DNA from: Streptomyces sp. A0642
GTDB lineage: Bacteria; Actinomycetota; Actinomycetes; Streptomycetales; Streptomycetaceae
Reading direction: 5' to 3'
Assembly: GCF_004795105.1 (NCBI RefSeq)
Contig: NZ_SSBL01000008.1
Span: 1 to 64,000, forward strand
DNA: 64,000 nt
This document shows, piece by piece, positions 29,945 to 38,293 of this stretch; position 1 is the first letter of the stretch; the number at the start of each line of letters is the position of its first letter. Below the pieces are notes generated by a model, which made no database searches, had not been told where the DNA came from, and saw only the letters and a program-made list of their open reading frames with translations. The position numbers and the translations under genes are program-made.

Positions 29945-31537
29945 GTGGCCCGGCGACCACTCCCCCGCATTCTGAGCAGCGGCAGCGCTTCGATCACTCG
30001 CAGTCGCGAGATCGCGCGCACGGCCGCCGACAGCGCCACCGACGTGCTCCATCCGCTGATCATGATCACTCGTGGTCTGCGGCTGCTGGCCGGTGCAGGA
30101 CGGCAGAAGTGGGCCGCGACACCCAAGGACCGGCGTGGTCCCACGCTGTTCCTCGTCGCGGCCTGCGTCCTCGTGGTCGCGCTCATCCCGTACGGGCCGC
30201 TGCTGGCCCTCGTCACGGTGATGGGCGCAGCCGCATGGAAGGGCCGGGAACGCGCCCCCGTCAAAAGCGGCCCCGACGAGGCGGAGGCCGGCCGCCTGAA
30301 AGCGTTGTACGAGGCGCTCGTGCCGTACTTCTCGACGGCCGACGACCCCAGTCCGCTGTTCACCCACGGCGGCGACTGGGACAAGGTCTTCAGCGCGTAC
30401 GAGTTCGACGGTGACGGACGCGTCAGCAGCCTCCGTGTGACGTACCCCGCCTACTTCACCGACAGCGAGGCCGCTTCCCGCGCCCGCATCGAACAGCTGC
30501 TCCACACCAAGTCCGGCCGCGGCCGGGAGTACCTCTTCAGCTGGGACGAGGAGGGCAACCAGCTCCTCATGAACGTGCTCGACGCCCTGCCCACCACTCT
30601 CACCGCACAGCGCTTCGTCACCGCCCCCGGGGAGACCGTCCTCGGGTTCACCGACGACGACGCCGTGCAGCGCACGGTGCCGGTGAACGACGGCGACGGG
30701 ACCAGGGACGCGCCCGGCGTCGTGTGGCGCACCGGCGCGCGCTCCACCGAACCGCATCTGCTGATCGTCGGCCAGCCCGGCAGCGGCACCACCACACTCC
30801 TGCGCTCCATCGCCCTCCAGGCACTCCAGCAGGGCGACATCCTGATCATCGAAGGCAGCGGCACCGGCGAGTACACGTGCTTCACCGGCCGCGAAGGCGT
30901 CCTGGCCGTGGAATGCGGACTGGCCGGGGCGCTGTCCACCCTGGAATGGGCGGCCGACGAGACGGAGCGGCGGCTGATCGAGACCAACCGGGCGCGGCAG
31001 GCCGGCGAGGCGCCTCCCGAGGACACGCAGCGCCCCCTCTGGATCCTGCTGGACCGGCCGAGCGCACTCGGCCACCTCGCCGGCGCGGACAGCGGGCCCG
31101 GCCCGCAGGACCTGCTCCAGGTGCCGTTGCGCCACGGCAGGGCGGCAGGCGTCACCGTGGTGATGACCGAGCAGGTCGACAGCCTGGACGGCGTGAGTGA
31201 CACCGTCCGGTCCCACACCAGGGCCCGGGTCGTGCTCGGCCGGTGCTCACCGGCCCAGATCGAGTCCGTTCTCGGTGCCGGGCCGCACACCACCCCGCCC
31301 CCGGACGTCCCGCCCGGCCGCGGCTACGCCCGGCTCGGCACGGGCGAGGTGCTGCGCCTCCAGGTGCCCGCCACCCCCGACCCGTACGACGACGCCACGA
31401 GCGAGGCAGAGCGCCAGGCGGTGCTCGACCTGCTCCCCGAGCGGCGCACGGCGGTCGAGGCGAGCGTGCCCGATCCCGTGATGGCGGACTCGGTGAACGC
31501 TTCCGTGTCCGTGGAGGGTCTGGCTCTCAGCGACTGA
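29945..31537 (+). CDS. sffA: SpoIIIE/FtsK-like septal protein SffA
   Basis: A 530-residue protein. A hydrophobic region lies at about residues 66-98 (two membrane passes), then an FtsK/SpoIIIE-like ATPase fold. The nucleotide loop reads GQPGSGTTT (from residue 276), so the invariant Walker A lysine (position 282) is Thr. A Walker B-like WILLDRP follows. ATPase activity is therefore doubtful, or the fold is used without hydrolysis. SffA is known to depend on SmeA for recruitment to sporulation septa. GTG at 29945 with AGGAGA upstream fixes the start; the frame extends further up but into smeA. A strong terminator follows. Confidence 0.85.
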   Translation: MARRPLPRILSSGSASITRSREIARTAADSATDVLHPLIMITRGLRLLAGAGRQKWAATPKDRRGPTLFLVAACVLVVALIPYGPLLALVTVMGAAAWKGRERAPVKSGPDEAEAGRLKALYEALVPYFSTADDPSPLFTHGGDWDKVFSAYEFDGDGRVSSLRVTYPAYFTDSEAASRARIEQLLHTKSGRGREYLFSWDEEGNQLLMNVLDALPTTLTAQRFVTAPGETVLGFTDDDAVQRTVPVNDGDGTRDAPGVVWRTGARSTEPHLLIVGQPGSGTTTLLRSIALQALQQGDILIIEGSGTGEYTCFTGREGVLAVECGLAGALSTLEWAADETERRLIETNRARQAGEAPPEDTQRPLWILLDRPSALGHLAGADSGPGPQDLLQVPLRHGRAAGVTVVMTEQVDSLDGVSDTVRSHTRARVVLGRCSPAQIESVLGAGPHTTPPPDVPPGRGYARLGTGEVLRLQVPATPDPYDDATSEAERQAVLDLLPERRTAVEASVPDPVMADSVNASVSVEGLALSD

Positions 31538-31576
31538 TCCGGGCAAGGACGGGACCGGTCCGGGCATTCCGGGCAT

Positions 31577-31618
31577 GACGAGGGGCCCGCGGACCGATGG
31601 ATCCGCGGGCCCCTCGTC
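31577..31618 (+). terminator. terminator after sffA
   Basis: A perfect 17-bp stem with an eight-base loop (31594-31601), 40 bases after the sffA stop. It also lies beyond the 3' end of the converging MocR gene and can serve both. Confidence 0.88.
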
Positions 31619-31678
31619 CTGTGCGCGGGCGCCGCCGCCCCCGCCGTCCGGCGTGGGCGCTCTCCCCCGCTTCAAGTG

Positions 31679-31731
31679 CCGTGGCGCTCAGGCCACGAAT
31701 CTTCAAGAGCCGTGGGCGCTCAGGCCACGAA
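31679..31731. repeat. short direct duplication at the MocR gene 3' end
   Basis: The block CGCTCAGGCCACGAA occurs twice, with flanking CCGTGG, at a period of about 31 bases (31679-31699 and 31710-31731). The right copy contains the MocR stop codon; the left copy lies just past it. Confidence 0.7.
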
Positions 31732-33219
31732 CGTACGGGGGGTCTCGGCGCCCGCGCCCGCTCCCGAACCGACCAGCCGGGCGGCGGCCGCGAGCCGCTG
31801 GGCCGCCTCGTCCGCGACCGGCCCGCCGACCGTGAACGGCAGGCGCACGTATCCCTCGAAGGCCCCGTCGACCCCGAAGCGGGGTCCGGACGGCACCCGC
31901 ACCCCGACCCGCTCCCCCGCCACCGCGAGCCGCGATCCGGAGAGGCCGCCGGTGCGCACCCAGAGGGTCAGCCCGCCGCGCGGCACGGCGAACTCCCAGT
32001 CCGGCAGCTCCCGGCGCACGGCCGCGACGAGCGCGTCCCGGTTGTCCCGCGCCTGCTCCCGGCGGATCTGCACCGCCTGCTCCCAGCCGCCGGTGCGCAT
32101 GAGCCAGTTCACGGCCAGCTGTTCGAGGACCGGGGTGCCCATGTCGGCATAGGCGCGGGCGGCCACCAGGCTGCGGATCACGTCCGGTGAGGCACGGACC
32201 CAGCCGATGCGCATGCCGGCCCAGAAGGCCTTGCTGGCCGAGCCGACGGTGAGCACGGTGCTGCCCGCCGGATCGAAGGCGCAGACCCGGCGCGGCATCC
32301 GCACATCGTCGTCCAGATACAGCTCGTTCATCGTCTCGTCGACCACCAGGACCGTGCCGGCCGAACGCGCGGCGTCCACCAGCGCCCGGCGGCGGTCCTC
32401 GTCGGCGAGCGCGCCGGTCGGGTTGTGGAAGTCCGCGACGACGTACGCGAGCCGGGGCGCCGCGTCCCTCAGCACCTGGCGCCAGCGGTTCATGTCCCAG
32501 CCGCCGAGCCCCTCCTCCATGGCCACCGGCACCAGGCGGGCGCCCGCCTCCCGCATCAGCTGGAGGATGTTGGCGTAGCTCGGGGACTCCACGGCGATCC
32601 GTTCGCCGCGGCCCGCGAAGAGGTGGCAGATCGCGTCGATCGCACCCATCGCCCCGGTGGTCACCATGATCTGTTCGGGCATCGTCGGGATGCCCCTCGC
32701 GGTGTAGCGGTCGGCGATCATCTGCCGCAGCGCGGGGAGGCCGGCCGGGTAATCGCCGTGGGTGTGGGCGTACGGGGCCAGCTCCTCCAGGGCGCCCTGG
32801 ACGGCCCGGGTCAGCCATGGTTCCGGAGCGGGCAGTGAGGCGCAGCCCAGGTCGATCATCGAGCCGAGGGCCTCGGGCGGCAGCGGTTCCAGCCCGCGGG
32901 CGGGCAGCGGGTTGCCCGCGGGGACGGCCGTCCAGCTGCCGGCCCCGCGCCGGGACTCCAGGAAGCCCTCGGCCCGCAGCGCCTCGTAGGCCGCGGCGAC
33001 CGTGGTGCGGCTGACGGAGAGGGCCAGGGCCAGCTCACGCTCCGCGGGCAGCCGCGCGGCGACCGGAACGCGGCCTTCGAGGACGAGCAGCCGGATGCCG
33101 TCGGCGAGCGCACGGTAGGCGGGAGGCCTGCGGCTGCCGGGGCCCGCGGGCCGGGGCTGCTGGGCGTGGAGCTGCCGGGCGAGTTGTGCAGCACCGACGG
33201 CCGAAGTCCACTGCGCCAT
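31720..33219 (-). CDS. MocR/PdxR-family GntR-aminotransferase regulator
   Basis: A 499-residue MocR protein. The N-terminal winged helix of the GntR family has LPAERELALALSVSRTTVAAAYEAL. A linker leads to a fold-type I aminotransferase-like domain with the PLP lysine in GSASKAFWAGMRIGW and the aspartate-containing FHNPTG segment. MocR proteins sense PLP or amino compounds and control neighbouring genes. The ATG at 33219 has GGTGGA eight bases upstream. It is divergent from a YczE-type membrane protein gene, a pairing that recurs in bacteria, so that gene is the likely target. An operator-like site lies between them. Confidence 0.92.
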   Translation of the reverse strand: MAQWTSAVGAAQLARQLHAQQPRPAGPGSRRPPAYRALADGIRLLVLEGRVPVAARLPAERELALALSVSRTTVAAAYEALRAEGFLESRRGAGSWTAVPAGNPLPARGLEPLPPEALGSMIDLGCASLPAPEPWLTRAVQGALEELAPYAHTHGDYPAGLPALRQMIADRYTARGIPTMPEQIMVTTGAMGAIDAICHLFAGRGERIAVESPSYANILQLMREAGARLVPVAMEEGLGGWDMNRWRQVLRDAAPRLAYVVADFHNPTGALADEDRRRALVDAARSAGTVLVVDETMNELYLDDDVRMPRRVCAFDPAGSTVLTVGSASKAFWAGMRIGWVRASPDVIRSLVAARAYADMGTPVLEQLAVNWLMRTGGWEQAVQIRREQARDNRDALVAAVRRELPDWEFAVPRGGLTLWVRTGGLSGSRLAVAGERVGVRVPSGPRFGVDGAFEGYVRLPFTVGGPVADEAAQRLAAAARLVGSGAGAGAETPRTFVA

Positions 33220-33240
33220 GAGAATCAGTCCACCTTCCTC

Positions 33241-33267
33241 GGATTGGCCATAGTTGGCAGCCAATCC
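33241..33267. promoter_or_regulatory. putative MocR operator
   Basis: GGATTGGC (33241-33248) and its exact complement GCCAATCC (33260-33267) flank an 11-base spacer. A direct repeat TTGGC also recurs (33244 and 33254). Both symmetries in one site, centred in the short divergent gap, fit MocR-type operators. Confidence 0.6.
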
Positions 33268-33321
33268 CCTGCCACAGAGTGACACGCAGCAGTCCACGAT
33301 CACCACACCAGGGGGCACGCC

Positions 33322-33984
33322 TTGTCCATCACCGCCGCGGCACGCGGGGCTCACCTCCCCCGCCGGCTGATCCAGCTCTACGCGGGCCTGGCCCTGTACG
33401 GGGCGAGTTCGGCCCTGCTGGTCGTCGCCGGACTGGGCCTGGAGCCCTGGGGCGTGCTGCACCAGGGCCTGGCCGAGCGCACCGGGATCAGCATCGGCGT
33501 CGTCTCGATCATCATCGGCGCGATCGTGCTGCTGCTCTGGATACCGCTGCGGCAGCGGCCCGGTCTGGGCACCGTCTCGAACGTCTTCGTCGTCGGTCTG
33601 GCGATGGACGGCACGCTCGCCCTCGTCCCGGAGGTCCACGGTCCGACCGCGCAGGCCGGCACGATGGTGGCGGGGATCGTCCTCAACGGCGTGGCGACGG
33701 GGCTCTACATCGCCGCCCGGTTCGGCCCGGGTCCGCGGGATGGGCTGATGACCGGGCTGCACCGGAGGACCGGCCGGTCTCTCCGGCTCGTCCGCACGGC
33801 GATCGAGGTCGCGGTCGTGGTCACCGGATTCCTGCTCGGCGGCTCCCTCGGCGTGGGCACGGTCCTGTACGCCCTGGCGATCGGGCCGCTCGCCCAGTTC
33901 TTCCTGCGCTTCTTCGCGGTCACGGACAGCGGCGGCCCCACGCCGGCCGCCCGCGCGTCCGGGCAGGCCATACTGCCGCAGTGA
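33322..33984 (+). CDS. YczE/YitT-type integral membrane protein
   Basis: A 220-residue protein with five or so membrane segments. It has the family motif LEPWGVLHQGLAERTGISIG and GPRDGLMTGLHRRTG. YczE-type proteins are paired with MocR regulators in many genomes and are thought to export or import a small compound; the substrate is unknown. The start is TTG at 33322 with AGGGGG six bases upstream. Its stop overlaps the GDPD gene start (GTGA), so the two are translationally coupled. Confidence 0.85.
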   Translation: MSITAAARGAHLPRRLIQLYAGLALYGASSALLVVAGLGLEPWGVLHQGLAERTGISIGVVSIIIGAIVLLLWIPLRQRPGLGTVSNVFVVGLAMDGTLALVPEVHGPTAQAGTMVAGIVLNGVATGLYIAARFGPGPRDGLMTGLHRRTGRSLRLVRTAIEVAVVVTGFLLGGSLGVGTVLYALAIGPLAQFFLRFFAVTDSGGPTPAARASGQAILPQ

Positions 33985-34745
33985 CTTCCGTACGCCACCC
34001 CTATCTGGACCACCCGGCCCCTCTCGCGTTCGCCCACCGGGGCGGGGCGGCGGACGGGATCGAGAACACCGCCGCCGCTTTCCGGCGTGCCGCCGACGCC
34101 GGGTACCGGTACTTCGAGACCGATGTGCACGCCTCGGCGGACGGCCGGCTCGTCGCCTTCCACGACGCCACCCTGGACCGGGTCACGGACGCCCGGGGCC
34201 GGATAGCCGAGCTGCCGTGGAGCGAGATACGGCGGGCCCGGGTGGCCGGACGCGAGCCGCTGCCGCTCTTCGAGGAGCTGCTGGAGGCGTTTCCCGAAGC
34301 CCGGTGGAACGTGGACATCAAGGCCGCGCCCGCCCTCGCGCCGCTCGTGGAGCTGATCCGCCGCACGGAGTCCTGGGACCGGGTGTGCGTCGGCTCGTTC
34401 TCCGAGGCGCGGGTGGCCCGGGCGCACCGGATGGCGGGCCCCCGGCTCGCGACCTCCTACGGCGTCCGCGGTGTCCTGGGGCTGCGGCTGCGTTCGTACG
34501 GGATCCCGGCGGCGCTGCGCGCCGGCGCGGTGTGCGCGCAGGTCCCGGAGAGCCAGGGCGGTGTCCGGGTCGTCGACCGGCGCTTCGTGCGGGAGGCGCA
34601 CGCACGCGGACTCCAGGTGCACGTCTGGACGGTGAACGAACCGGAGCGGATGGCCGCGCTCCTGGACCTCGGGGTGGATGGCATCATGACCGATCACATC
34701 GAGACGCTTCGTACGGTGCTGAGCGAGCGGGGGGCCTGGGCCTGA
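33981..34745 (+). CDS. glycerophosphodiester phosphodiesterase
   Basis: A 254-residue GDPD that cleaves glycerophosphodiesters to glycerol 3-phosphate and an alcohol. Active-site residues are seen in FAHRGGAADGIENT, YFETDVHASADG and FHDATLDRVT; the C-terminal part has HVWTVNEPERM and DGIMTDH. No signal peptide, so cytoplasmic. GTG at 33981 overlaps the upstream stop by four bases. It is the second gene of the YczE operon and 44 bases before an MFS gene. Confidence 0.92.
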   Translation: MTSVRHPYLDHPAPLAFAHRGGAADGIENTAAAFRRAADAGYRYFETDVHASADGRLVAFHDATLDRVTDARGRIAELPWSEIRRARVAGREPLPLFEELLEAFPEARWNVDIKAAPALAPLVELIRRTESWDRVCVGSFSEARVARAHRMAGPRLATSYGVRGVLGLRLRSYGIPAALRAGAVCAQVPESQGGVRVVDRRFVREAHARGLQVHVWTVNEPERMAALLDLGVDGIMTDHIETLRTVLSERGAWA

Positions 34746-34789
34746 CGCCGGCCCGGTGACGTCTCCACGGGGAGAGACGAGGGGTGCGG

Positions 34790-36163
34790 ATGAGCGCCGA
34801 GACCGCGGACACCGCCGGACAGGCGGACGGCACGGCCGGGCCGGACGGCGCCGTCGACCGGCGCCGTGAGCAGCGCGGCTGGTACTTCTACGACTTCGCC
34901 TGCTCCGTCTACTCGACGAGCGTCCTCACGGTGTTCCTCGGGCCGTATCTGACGTCGGTCGCCAAAGCCGCCGCCGACGCCGACGGCTACGTCCATCCGC
35001 TCGGCCTGCCGGTGCGGGCCGGGTCGCTGTTCGCGTACGCGGTCTCGGCCTCGATCGTCGTCGCGGTGATCCTGATGCCGGTCGTGGGCGCGGCAGCAGA
35101 CCGTACGGGCCGCAAGAAGCCCCTCCTGGCCGCGGCCGCGTACACGGGCGCGACCGCGACGGCCGCGATGTTCTTCCTGGACGGCCACCGCTATCTCCTC
35201 GGCGCGTTCCTGCTCATCGTGGCGAACGCCTCGATATCGGTGTCGATGGTGCTCTACAACGCCTATCTGCCGCAGATCGCGGGGCCCGAAGAGCGCGACG
35301 CGGTCTCGTCACGGGGCTGGGCCTTCGGCTACACGTCGGGGGCACTGGTCCTCGTCCTCGATCTGATCCTGTACACCGGCCACGACTCCTTCGGGCTGTC
35401 CGAACAGGACGCGGTGCGGGTCTGTCTCGCCACGGCCGGGCTCTGGTGGGGCGCCTTCACCGTCGTACCGCTGCGGCGGTTGCGCGACCGGTACCCGAAG
35501 GCGGCCGGCGACGGAGCGGTCGGCTCCGGCTGGCGGCAGCTGACGGCGACCCTGCGCGACATGCGCCGCCACCCGCTCACCCTCTCCTTCCTGCTGGCGT
35601 ACCTCGTCTACAACGACGGCGTGCAGACCGTCATCTCCCAGGCGTCGGTGTACGGCTCCGAGGAACTGGGCCTGAGCCAGACGACCCTGATCACGGCCGT
35701 GCTGCTGGTCCAGGTGCTGGCGGTCGCGGGAGCGCTCGGGATGGGGCGCATAGCCCGGGTCCACGGCGCGAAGCGCACGATCCTCGGGTCGCTCGTGGTC
35801 TGGACGCTGATCCTGGTCGCCGGCTACTTCCTGCCCGCCGGCTCACCGGTCTTCTTCTACGCGCTGGCGGCGACGATCGGCCTCGTCCTCGGGGGCAGCC
35901 AGGCGCTCTCCCGTTCCCTTTTCTCGCACCTGGTGCCGCGCGGCAAGGAGGCCGAGTACTTCTCCGCGTACGAGATGAGCGACCGCGGACTGAGCTGGCT
36001 GGGGCCCCTGGTGTTCGGGCTCGCGTACCAGCTGACCGGCAGTTATCGGGATGCGATCATCTCGTTGGTGATCTTCTTCGTGGCCGGTTCCGTCCTGCTC
36101 GCGAGGGTGCCGGTACGGCAGGCGGTGGCGGCGGCCGGGAATCCCGTTCCCGAACGGATTTAG
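34790..36163 (+). CDS. MFS transporter, UMF1 (Atg22-like) type
   Basis: A 457-residue transporter with about 12 membrane segments. The UMF1/Atg22 hallmark near the N terminus reads GWYFYDFACSVYSTSVLTVF, and the loop between halves 1 and 2 has RTGRKKP. The family exports amino acids or related small molecules in fungi; bacterial members are poorly known. The ATG at 34790 follows GAGGGG; a GTG at 34784 is an alternative. It probably shares the transcript with the GDPD gene. Confidence 0.85.
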   Translation: MSAETADTAGQADGTAGPDGAVDRRREQRGWYFYDFACSVYSTSVLTVFLGPYLTSVAKAAADADGYVHPLGLPVRAGSLFAYAVSASIVVAVILMPVVGAAADRTGRKKPLLAAAAYTGATATAAMFFLDGHRYLLGAFLLIVANASISVSMVLYNAYLPQIAGPEERDAVSSRGWAFGYTSGALVLVLDLILYTGHDSFGLSEQDAVRVCLATAGLWWGAFTVVPLRRLRDRYPKAAGDGAVGSGWRQLTATLRDMRRHPLTLSFLLAYLVYNDGVQTVISQASVYGSEELGLSQTTLITAVLLVQVLAVAGALGMGRIARVHGAKRTILGSLVVWTLILVAGYFLPAGSPVFFYALAATIGLVLGGSQALSRSLFSHLVPRGKEAEYFSAYEMSDRGLSWLGPLVFGLAYQLTGSYRDAIISLVIFFVAGSVLLARVPVRQAVAAAGNPVPERI

Positions 36164-36350
36164 ACGTTGAAGTGAAAGGCCGGTAGTGTACGCCTTTGGC
36201 CTGCCCGGAGGACCGTTACTGCGAGTGGAAGCATCCAAACCGTTGGGTGACACCTTCCGCCAGATGTGACAAACCGGGCATTGGCGGGTACTTCAACACT
36301 CGCAAACCTGAAAAAGCAGCGGCACGACGGGCGACGCATGACCGGCAACG

Positions 36351-36376
36351 GGAATCTTTGCCGCCGACCGGACGTT
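36351..36376 (+). promoter_or_regulatory. sigma-R promoter of rbpA
   Basis: GGAAT (36351-36355), exactly 18 bases, then GTT (36374-36376) is a perfect match to the sigma-R consensus for thiol-oxidative stress promoters. Transcription would begin about 55 bases before rbpA, which is a known sigma-R target in S. coelicolor. Confidence 0.9.
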
Positions 36377-36437
36377 GACCGGATGACGACGACAGCGACA
36401 TTTGTCCTGTGGGCGACAAGCCCGGGAGGCACGATTC

Positions 36438-36812
36438 ATGAGTGAGCGAGCTCTCCGCGGCACGCGACTCGTGGTTACCAGCTACGAGACGGACCGCGGC
36501 ATCGATCTGGCCCCGCGCCAGGCGGTGGAGTACGCATGCCCGAACGGCCATCGATTTGAGATGCCGTTCTCGGTAGAGGCGGAAATTCCGCCGGAGTGGG
36601 AGTGCAAGGCGTGTGGCGCCACGGCACTCCTGGTGGACGGGGATGGCCCCGAGGAGAAGAAGGGCAAGCCTGCGCGTACGCACTGGGACATGCTCATGGA
36701 GCGGCGCACACGCGAGGAGCTGGAGGAGGTGCTGGCCGAGAGGCTGGCGGTTCTGCGCTCCGGAGCCATGAACATTGCCGTGCATCCGCGGGACAGCAGG
36801 AAGTCTGCCTGA
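36438..36812 (+). CDS. rbpA: RNA polymerase-binding protein RbpA
   Basis: A 124-residue actinobacterial transcription factor that binds RNA polymerase and the group 1/2 sigma factors and stabilises the open complex. The zinc ligands C34, H38, C56 and C59 are all present. The sigma-interaction helix (THWDMLMERRTREELEEVL) follows. GGGAGG lies eight bases before the ATG at 36438. It is monocistronic, preceded by the sigma-R promoter and followed by a converging gene. Confidence 0.97.
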   Translation: MSERALRGTRLVVTSYETDRGIDLAPRQAVEYACPNGHRFEMPFSVEAEIPPEWECKACGATALLVDGDGPEEKKGKPARTHWDMLMERRTREELEEVLAERLAVLRSGAMNIAVHPRDSRKSA

Positions 36813-36856
36813 CCGCGTAGCACCGCATCGAGACAGAGCCGCGGGTCTGTTCGGGG

Positions 36857-37435
36857 CTAAGGCGCCAGGGGCGGGCGGGGGTCGTCCGGGGTGGTGGGCT
36901 CCTCGCGGATCACCTCACCCTGGACGACCTTTCCGTCCGGTCGGTGCATCCGCGCCTGCTGAAAGGCGTCCGAGAGGCTGCCGGGGCCCGCCGCCCTCAT
37001 GCGCCGGTCCAGGGAGCGCTCCGCGTAGCCGCTGAGCGCCGACCGGACCGGGGGTGCCAGGAGCAGCAGTCCGGCCACGTCCGAGATCATCCCCGGAATC
37101 ATGATCAGGAGCCCGGCGAGCATCAGGAAGCCGTTGCCCCGGGTGCTCGAAGGGGCGGGCGACGAGCCGCCGGCGCCGGCCCCCGGCTGTCCCGGCATCT
37201 GCTGGAGCGTCTCGGTGAGGTTGCGGAAGGCGCGGCGGCCGGCCCGCTTCATCACCACCGCCCCGAGGACGACCCCCGCGGCCAGGAGCAGCAGCACGGT
37301 GAACCCGCCTGCCACGTCCGCCACCACGATGAGCAGCCAGATCTCCAGCACCGCCCAGGCGGCGAAGGCGAGAGGTACGAAGGTCCGGGCGCGCGAGCGT
37401 TTGCGGGCGGTCGGGGGCGGGGTGCCGGTCGTCAT
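36857..37435 (-). CDS. fxsA: FxsA-family membrane protein
   Basis: A 192-residue membrane protein with four hydrophobic segments, including FVPLAFAAWAVLEIWLLIVV and FLMLAGLLIMIPGMISDVAG, the latter containing the FxsA signature. E. coli FxsA suppresses F-mediated exclusion of phage T7; the general role is unknown. The Gly/Ser/Pro-rich insert GQPGAGAGGSSPAPSS separates the second and third segments. The ATG at 37435 follows GGGAG at only two bases. It lies 90 bases after ppm1 and may share its transcript. Confidence 0.9.
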   Translation of the reverse strand: MTTGTPPPTARKRSRARTFVPLAFAAWAVLEIWLLIVVADVAGGFTVLLLLAAGVVLGAVVMKRAGRRAFRNLTETLQQMPGQPGAGAGGSSPAPSSTRGNGFLMLAGLLIMIPGMISDVAGLLLLAPPVRSALSGYAERSLDRRMRAAGPGSLSDAFQQARMHRPDGKVVQGEVIREEPTTPDDPRPPLAP

Positions 37436-37525
37436 GCTCCCAGTGTGCCTGGACCGGCGTGCGGACGCGGTAAGAGGCGCCGGAGAGCGCCCCGCTCCGG
37501 GGTCAGGGGTCCGGGGACCGCCCCG

Positions 37526-38293
37526 CTAGGGGGTCCGGCGGCCGAGCACCCGGTTCGTCCGTGTGGTGACACCCCACGCGGTCACCCGCCAGAGCGCCTC
37601 GACCAGGATGTCGCGACTCATCTTGGAGTCACCGATCTCCCGGTCCACGAAGGTGATCGGGACCTCGACGACGTGGAAGCCCGCCTCGATGGCCCGGCGG
37701 GCCAGGTCGACCTGGAAGCAGTATCCCTGCGAGGCGACCTCGTCCAGGCCGATGCCCTGAAGCGTCTCGGTGCGGAACGCCCGGTAGCCGCCCGTGACGT
37801 CCCGCGTCTGCAGTCCGAGCAGCAGCCGGGAGTACGTGCTGCCGCCGCGGGAGATCATCTCGCGTGACTTGGGCCAGTTGACCACCCGGCCGCCCGGGAC
37901 CCACCGGGAGCCGAGCACCAGGTCCGCACCCTTGAGCGCGGTCAGCAGGCGGGGCAGTTCCTCGGGCTGGTGGGAGCCGTCGGCGTCCATCTCGACGAGG
38001 ACGCCGTAGTCGTGGTCCATGCCCCAGCGGAAGCCGGCGAGGTAGGCCGCGCCGAGCCCTTCCTTGCCCCGGCGGTGCAGCACGTGGACCTGGTCGTCGG
38101 CCGCGGCCAGTTCGTCGGCGAGCTTGCCGGTGCCGTCCGGGCTGTTGTCGTCGGCGACCAGGATGTCGGCCTCCGGCACGGCGGCGCGCACCCGGCTGAC
38201 GATCGGCTTGATGTTCTCGGCCTCGTCATAGGTCGGAATGATCACCAGAACCCTGCCGAGCGGGCCGTATCGCCTCTGACCGCCGTCGTTCAC
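37526..38293 (-). CDS. ppm1: polyprenol monophosphomannose synthase (Ppm1)
   Basis: A 255-residue family 2 glycosyltransferase that moves mannose from GDP-mannose to polyprenyl phosphate, the donor for protein O-mannosylation. Motifs are PTYDEAENI, DDNSPDGT and EMDADGSHQP, plus DREIGDSKM. As in S. coelicolor it has only the catalytic domain, without the acyltransferase half of mycobacterial Ppm1, and no C-terminal membrane span. The neighbourhood rbpA, fxsA, ppm1, amidohydrolase follows S. coelicolor. The start is ATG at 38293. Confidence 0.93.
   Translation of the reverse strand: MNDGGQRRYGPLGRVLVIIPTYDEAENIKPIVSRVRAAVPEADILVADDNSPDGTGKLADELAAADDQVHVLHRRGKEGLGAAYLAGFRWGMDHDYGVLVEMDADGSHQPEELPRLLTALKGADLVLGSRWVPGGRVVNWPKSREMISRGGSTYSRLLLGLQTRDVTGGYRAFRTETLQGIGLDEVASQGYCFQVDLARRAIEAGFHVVEVPITFVDREIGDSKMSRDILVEALWRVTAWGVTTRTNRVLGRRTP

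Noticed and set aside
29712-31537. Plasmid transfer pair (Spd membrane protein plus TraB-type FtsK)
   Set aside because: Size and order fit the chromosomal sporulation pair smeA-sffA, the flanking genes are core, and no replication or integrase gene lies next to it.
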